A DNA stretch of 7,646 nt from CAXMPK01 sp964195405 (lineage in GTDB: Bacteria > Actinomycetota > Acidimicrobiia > Spongiisociales > ZC4RG35): NCBI GenBank assembly GCA_964195405.1, contig CAXMPK010000083.1:1-7646 (forward strand), in the 5' to 3' direction. The notes beneath the pieces are model-generated. The model was not told the origin of the DNA, ran no database searches, and worked only from the letters and a program-made list of their open reading frames with translations. The translations under genes and the position numbers were made by a program. Below, one piece after another: positions 6,193 to 7,646 of the stretch (position 1 is the first letter of the stretch; the number at the start of each line of letters is the position of its first letter).

Positions 6193-6246
6193 CCCTTTCT
6201 GTGAAGGTTTTTAGGGGTATAGCACGGGAAAATCTTCACAGAAGGG
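6193..6246. repeat. Long inverted repeat between padR and clpB
   Basis: CCCTTTCTGTGAAG (6193-6206) pairs with CTTCACAGAAGGG (6234-6246) with one extra T on the left, across a 27-base loop. Each arm is itself a small dyad, TTC-TGT-GAA (6197-6205) and TTC-ACA-GAA (6235-6243), with centres 38 bases apart. This could be two copies of a dimeric operator controlling the divergent genes. It lies upstream of both predicted transcription starts, so it is more likely a DNA element than an RNA hairpin. Confidence 0.5.
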
Positions 6247-6269
6247 TCCCAACTGGCTTTCAGTCCAGG

Positions 6270-6294
6270 AATCTGATATACTAACACTCAGATT
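6270..6294 (+). promoter_or_regulatory. Inverted repeat over the clpB -10: candidate operator
   Basis: AATCTGA (6270-6276) and TCAGATT (6288-6294) are perfect 7-base inverted arms with an 11-base spacer. They enclose the predicted -10 box and the start site. A repressor here would directly control clpB. The sequence does not match the HspR HAIR element (CTTGAGT-N7-ACTCAAG) or CIRCE, so a different regulator would be implied. Confidence 0.5.
6274..6282 (+). promoter_or_regulatory. Extended -10 promoter of clpB
   Basis: TGATATACT fits an extended -10 (TG-N-TATACT). At the usual distance upstream there is only TGGCTT/CTGGCT, a poor -35. The start site would be near 6289, leaving a leader of about 27 bases. 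Inferred from sequence only. Confidence 0.5.
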
Positions 6295-6315
6295 TCCACA
6301 CAAGACGAGTTATAC

Positions 6316-7646
6316 ATGAATACCGAGAAACTGACCACGAAGAGCCGGGAAGCCCTGCTGACGGCTACCGAGATGGCTCGCGAGCACAACCATGGCTCGG
6401 TTCTCTCCGCCCATCTGGGTCTGGCACTGTTGGCCCAGCCGGATGGGATTGTCTACCCCTTGCTCGACAGTCTCGACGTGACCCCACTCGACCTACGTCA
6501 CTCTTTAGAGGGAGTTCTCGACGGTCAACCCAAGGTGTACGGAGATGCTGAGCTTGTCAGCAGCCCAGGTCTCAGTGCGGCGCTGGCGGCTGCCGACCGT
6601 CAACGCTCGTCCATGGGTGACGACTATCTGTCCGTAGAGCACCTCATCCTCGGTCTTCATGAGACCCTCGGACTTGATCGAGACAAGACATTGGATGCCA
6701 TCAAGGAGATCCGGGGCACCCGTCGTGTCACGAGTGACGATCCCGAGTCGACACTTGAAGCCCTCGAGCAATACGGGCGTGACCTGACGGCGGTCGCTCG
6801 CGAAGGCAAGCTCGATCCTGTCATCGGTCGGGATGACGAGATCAGGCGGGTCATCCAGGTTCTCTCCAGACGCACCAAGAACAATCCGGTATTGATAGGA
6901 GAGCCAGGGGTCGGTAAGACTGCCATCGTCGAGGGTCTCGCTCGGCGAGTCGCCGATGGCGATGTTCCCGAGGGTCTCAAGACAAAGAGGATTGTTTCTC
7001 TCGACCTTGCCTCGATGGTTGCCGGGGCCAAATACCGAGGCGAGTTCGAGGAGCGTCTCAAGGCAGTTCTCGAGGAGATCAAGGAATCAGAAGGCGGTGT
7101 CATCACGTTCCTCGACGAACTTCACACACTCGTCGGTGCTGGCGCTGCCGAGGGCGCGATGGATGCCTCCAACATGCTGAAACCGATGTTGGCTCGTGGC
7201 GAGCTCAGGCTGATTGGTGCGACCACCCTTGACGAGTATCGCAAGCACATCGAGAAGGACGCGGCGTTGGAGAGACGGTTTCAGCCGGTCCTGGTTGAAC
7301 CGCCGACCGTGGAAGAAACGATTGGCATTCTTCGCGGGCTCAAAGAGCGCTACGAGGTTCATCATGGAGTCCGTATCACCGATTCGGCCCTTGTAGCGGC
7401 TGCCGTCCTGTCCGACCGCTACATCCCAGCTCGTTTTCTGCCCGACAAGGCAATCGATTTGGTCGACGAATCAGCGTCTCGGCTCCGCATCGAAATCGAC
7501 TCCATGCCAGAAGAGATCGATGAGCTGACCAGACGGAGGATCCAGTCGGAGATCGAACGTGAAGCGCTAAAGAATGAGTCTGACGCTGCTTCTGTTGAGC
7601 GTCTCGAGGGTGTGGAACATGAGATCGCCGATCTCAATGAGGAGAT
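6316..7646 (+). CDS. clpB: ATP-dependent disaggregase ClpB, 5' part (runs off the window)
   Basis: The ATG at 6316 opens a frame that continues to the window end (443 codons seen; full ClpB is about 860). Only a weak GACGAG lies before the start. Residues 1-140 are the Clp N-domain (MNTEKLTTKSREALLTA start). The linker GTRRVTSDDPESTLEALEQYG followed by GRDLTAVAREGKLDPVIGRD is typical of ClpB rather than ClpC or ClpA. NBD1 has Walker A GEPGVGKT at residues 195-202, the pore loop GAKYRGEFEERLK at 237-249, Walker B FLDELHTLVGAG with D267/E268, sensor region GATTLDEY, and ALERRF carrying the arginine-finger pair. From about residue 395 a charged helical region begins the middle coiled-coil domain, cut by the window edge. 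ClpB hexamers work with DnaK to rescue aggregated proteins in the cytosol. The N-domain is more divergent than NBD1. It is transcribed divergently from the padR operon. Confidence 0.97.
   Translation, partial: MNTEKLTTKSREALLTATEMAREHNHGSVLSAHLGLALLAQPDGIVYPLLDSLDVTPLDLRHSLEGVLDGQPKVYGDAELVSSPGLSAALAAADRQRSSMGDDYLSVEHLILGLHETLGLDRDKTLDAIKEIRGTRRVTSDDPESTLEALEQYGRDLTAVAREGKLDPVIGRDDEIRRVIQVLSRRTKNNPVLIGEPGVGKTAIVEGLARRVADGDVPEGLKTKRIVSLDLASMVAGAKYRGEFEERLKAVLEEIKESEGGVITFLDELHTLVGAGAAEGAMDASNMLKPMLARGELRLIGATTLDEYRKHIEKDAALERRFQPVLVEPPTVEETIGILRGLKERYEVHHGVRITDSALVAAAVLSDRYIPARFLPDKAIDLVDESASRLRIEIDSMPEEIDELTRRRIQSEIEREALKNESDAASVERLEGVEHEIADLNEE

Noticed and set aside
6214..6225. Extra promoter inside the padR-clpB region (TGCTATACC on the - strand)
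   Set aside because: It resembles an extended -10, but no acceptable -35 is found and a much better promoter lies closer to padR.
6268..6293. Possible SigH-type promoter (GGAAT-N18-GTT) for clpB
   Set aside because: GGAAT is present at 6268-6272, but no GTT occurs at 17-19 bases downstream.
6281..6315. Possible CIRCE element (CTAACACTC resembles TTAGCACTC; GAGTTATAC downstream)
   Set aside because: The first half matches 7 of 9 bases, but the second half is a poor match and the gap is 17 bases instead of 9.

Overview
The window looks like chromosomal DNA from a high-GC Gram-positive (actinobacterial) genome. An Acidimicrobiia-type lineage is my best guess, inferred from the secreted proteins with Thr/Pro-rich linkers, the GC-rich codon use, and two probable leaderless or weak-SD starts. 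No rRNA, tRNA, CRISPR array, insertion sequence or phage gene is visible. Gene order is compact, and no gene-free stretch exceeds about 190 bases.

Left half (1-3988, + strand) encodes envelope proteins. The 3' part of a CapA-type metallophosphatase-fold gene overlaps a membrane-anchored PQQ-like beta-propeller gene by 19 bases. A small predicted lipoprotein follows, starting directly after a hairpin, and then a DUF2330-type protein with a signal peptide and a C-terminal membrane anchor. This block ends at a strong GC-rich hairpin with a T tract. The hairpin fills the 44-base gap to a convergent operon and probably stops transcription from both sides.

Right half (4033-6126, - strand) is a compact operon read right to left: a PadR-family repressor; a protein that joins an N-terminal HAAS/DUF1700-like helical domain to a C-terminal NfeD membrane/OB-fold domain, with its GTG start overlapping the padR stop; and an SPFH/band-7 (stomatin/QmcA-like) protein. 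NfeD-SPFH pairs are a known membrane-microdomain module, and PadR-HAAS pairs are a known regulatory module. Here the two are merged through a single fusion polypeptide. The padR promoter (TTGACA-N16-TAATAT) lies so close to the gene that the mRNA is probably leaderless.

Divergent from this operon, the 5' part of clpB (443 codons) runs off the right edge. The shared intergenic region holds three inverted repeats: one over the padR -35, a long one in the middle made of two TTC-N3-GAA dyads, and one (AATCTGA-N11-TCAGATT) over the likely clpB -10. This suggests that the membrane-quality module and the disaggregase ClpB are controlled from one switch region. The PadR / HAAS-NfeD / SPFH // clpB arrangement is the most interesting part of the window.
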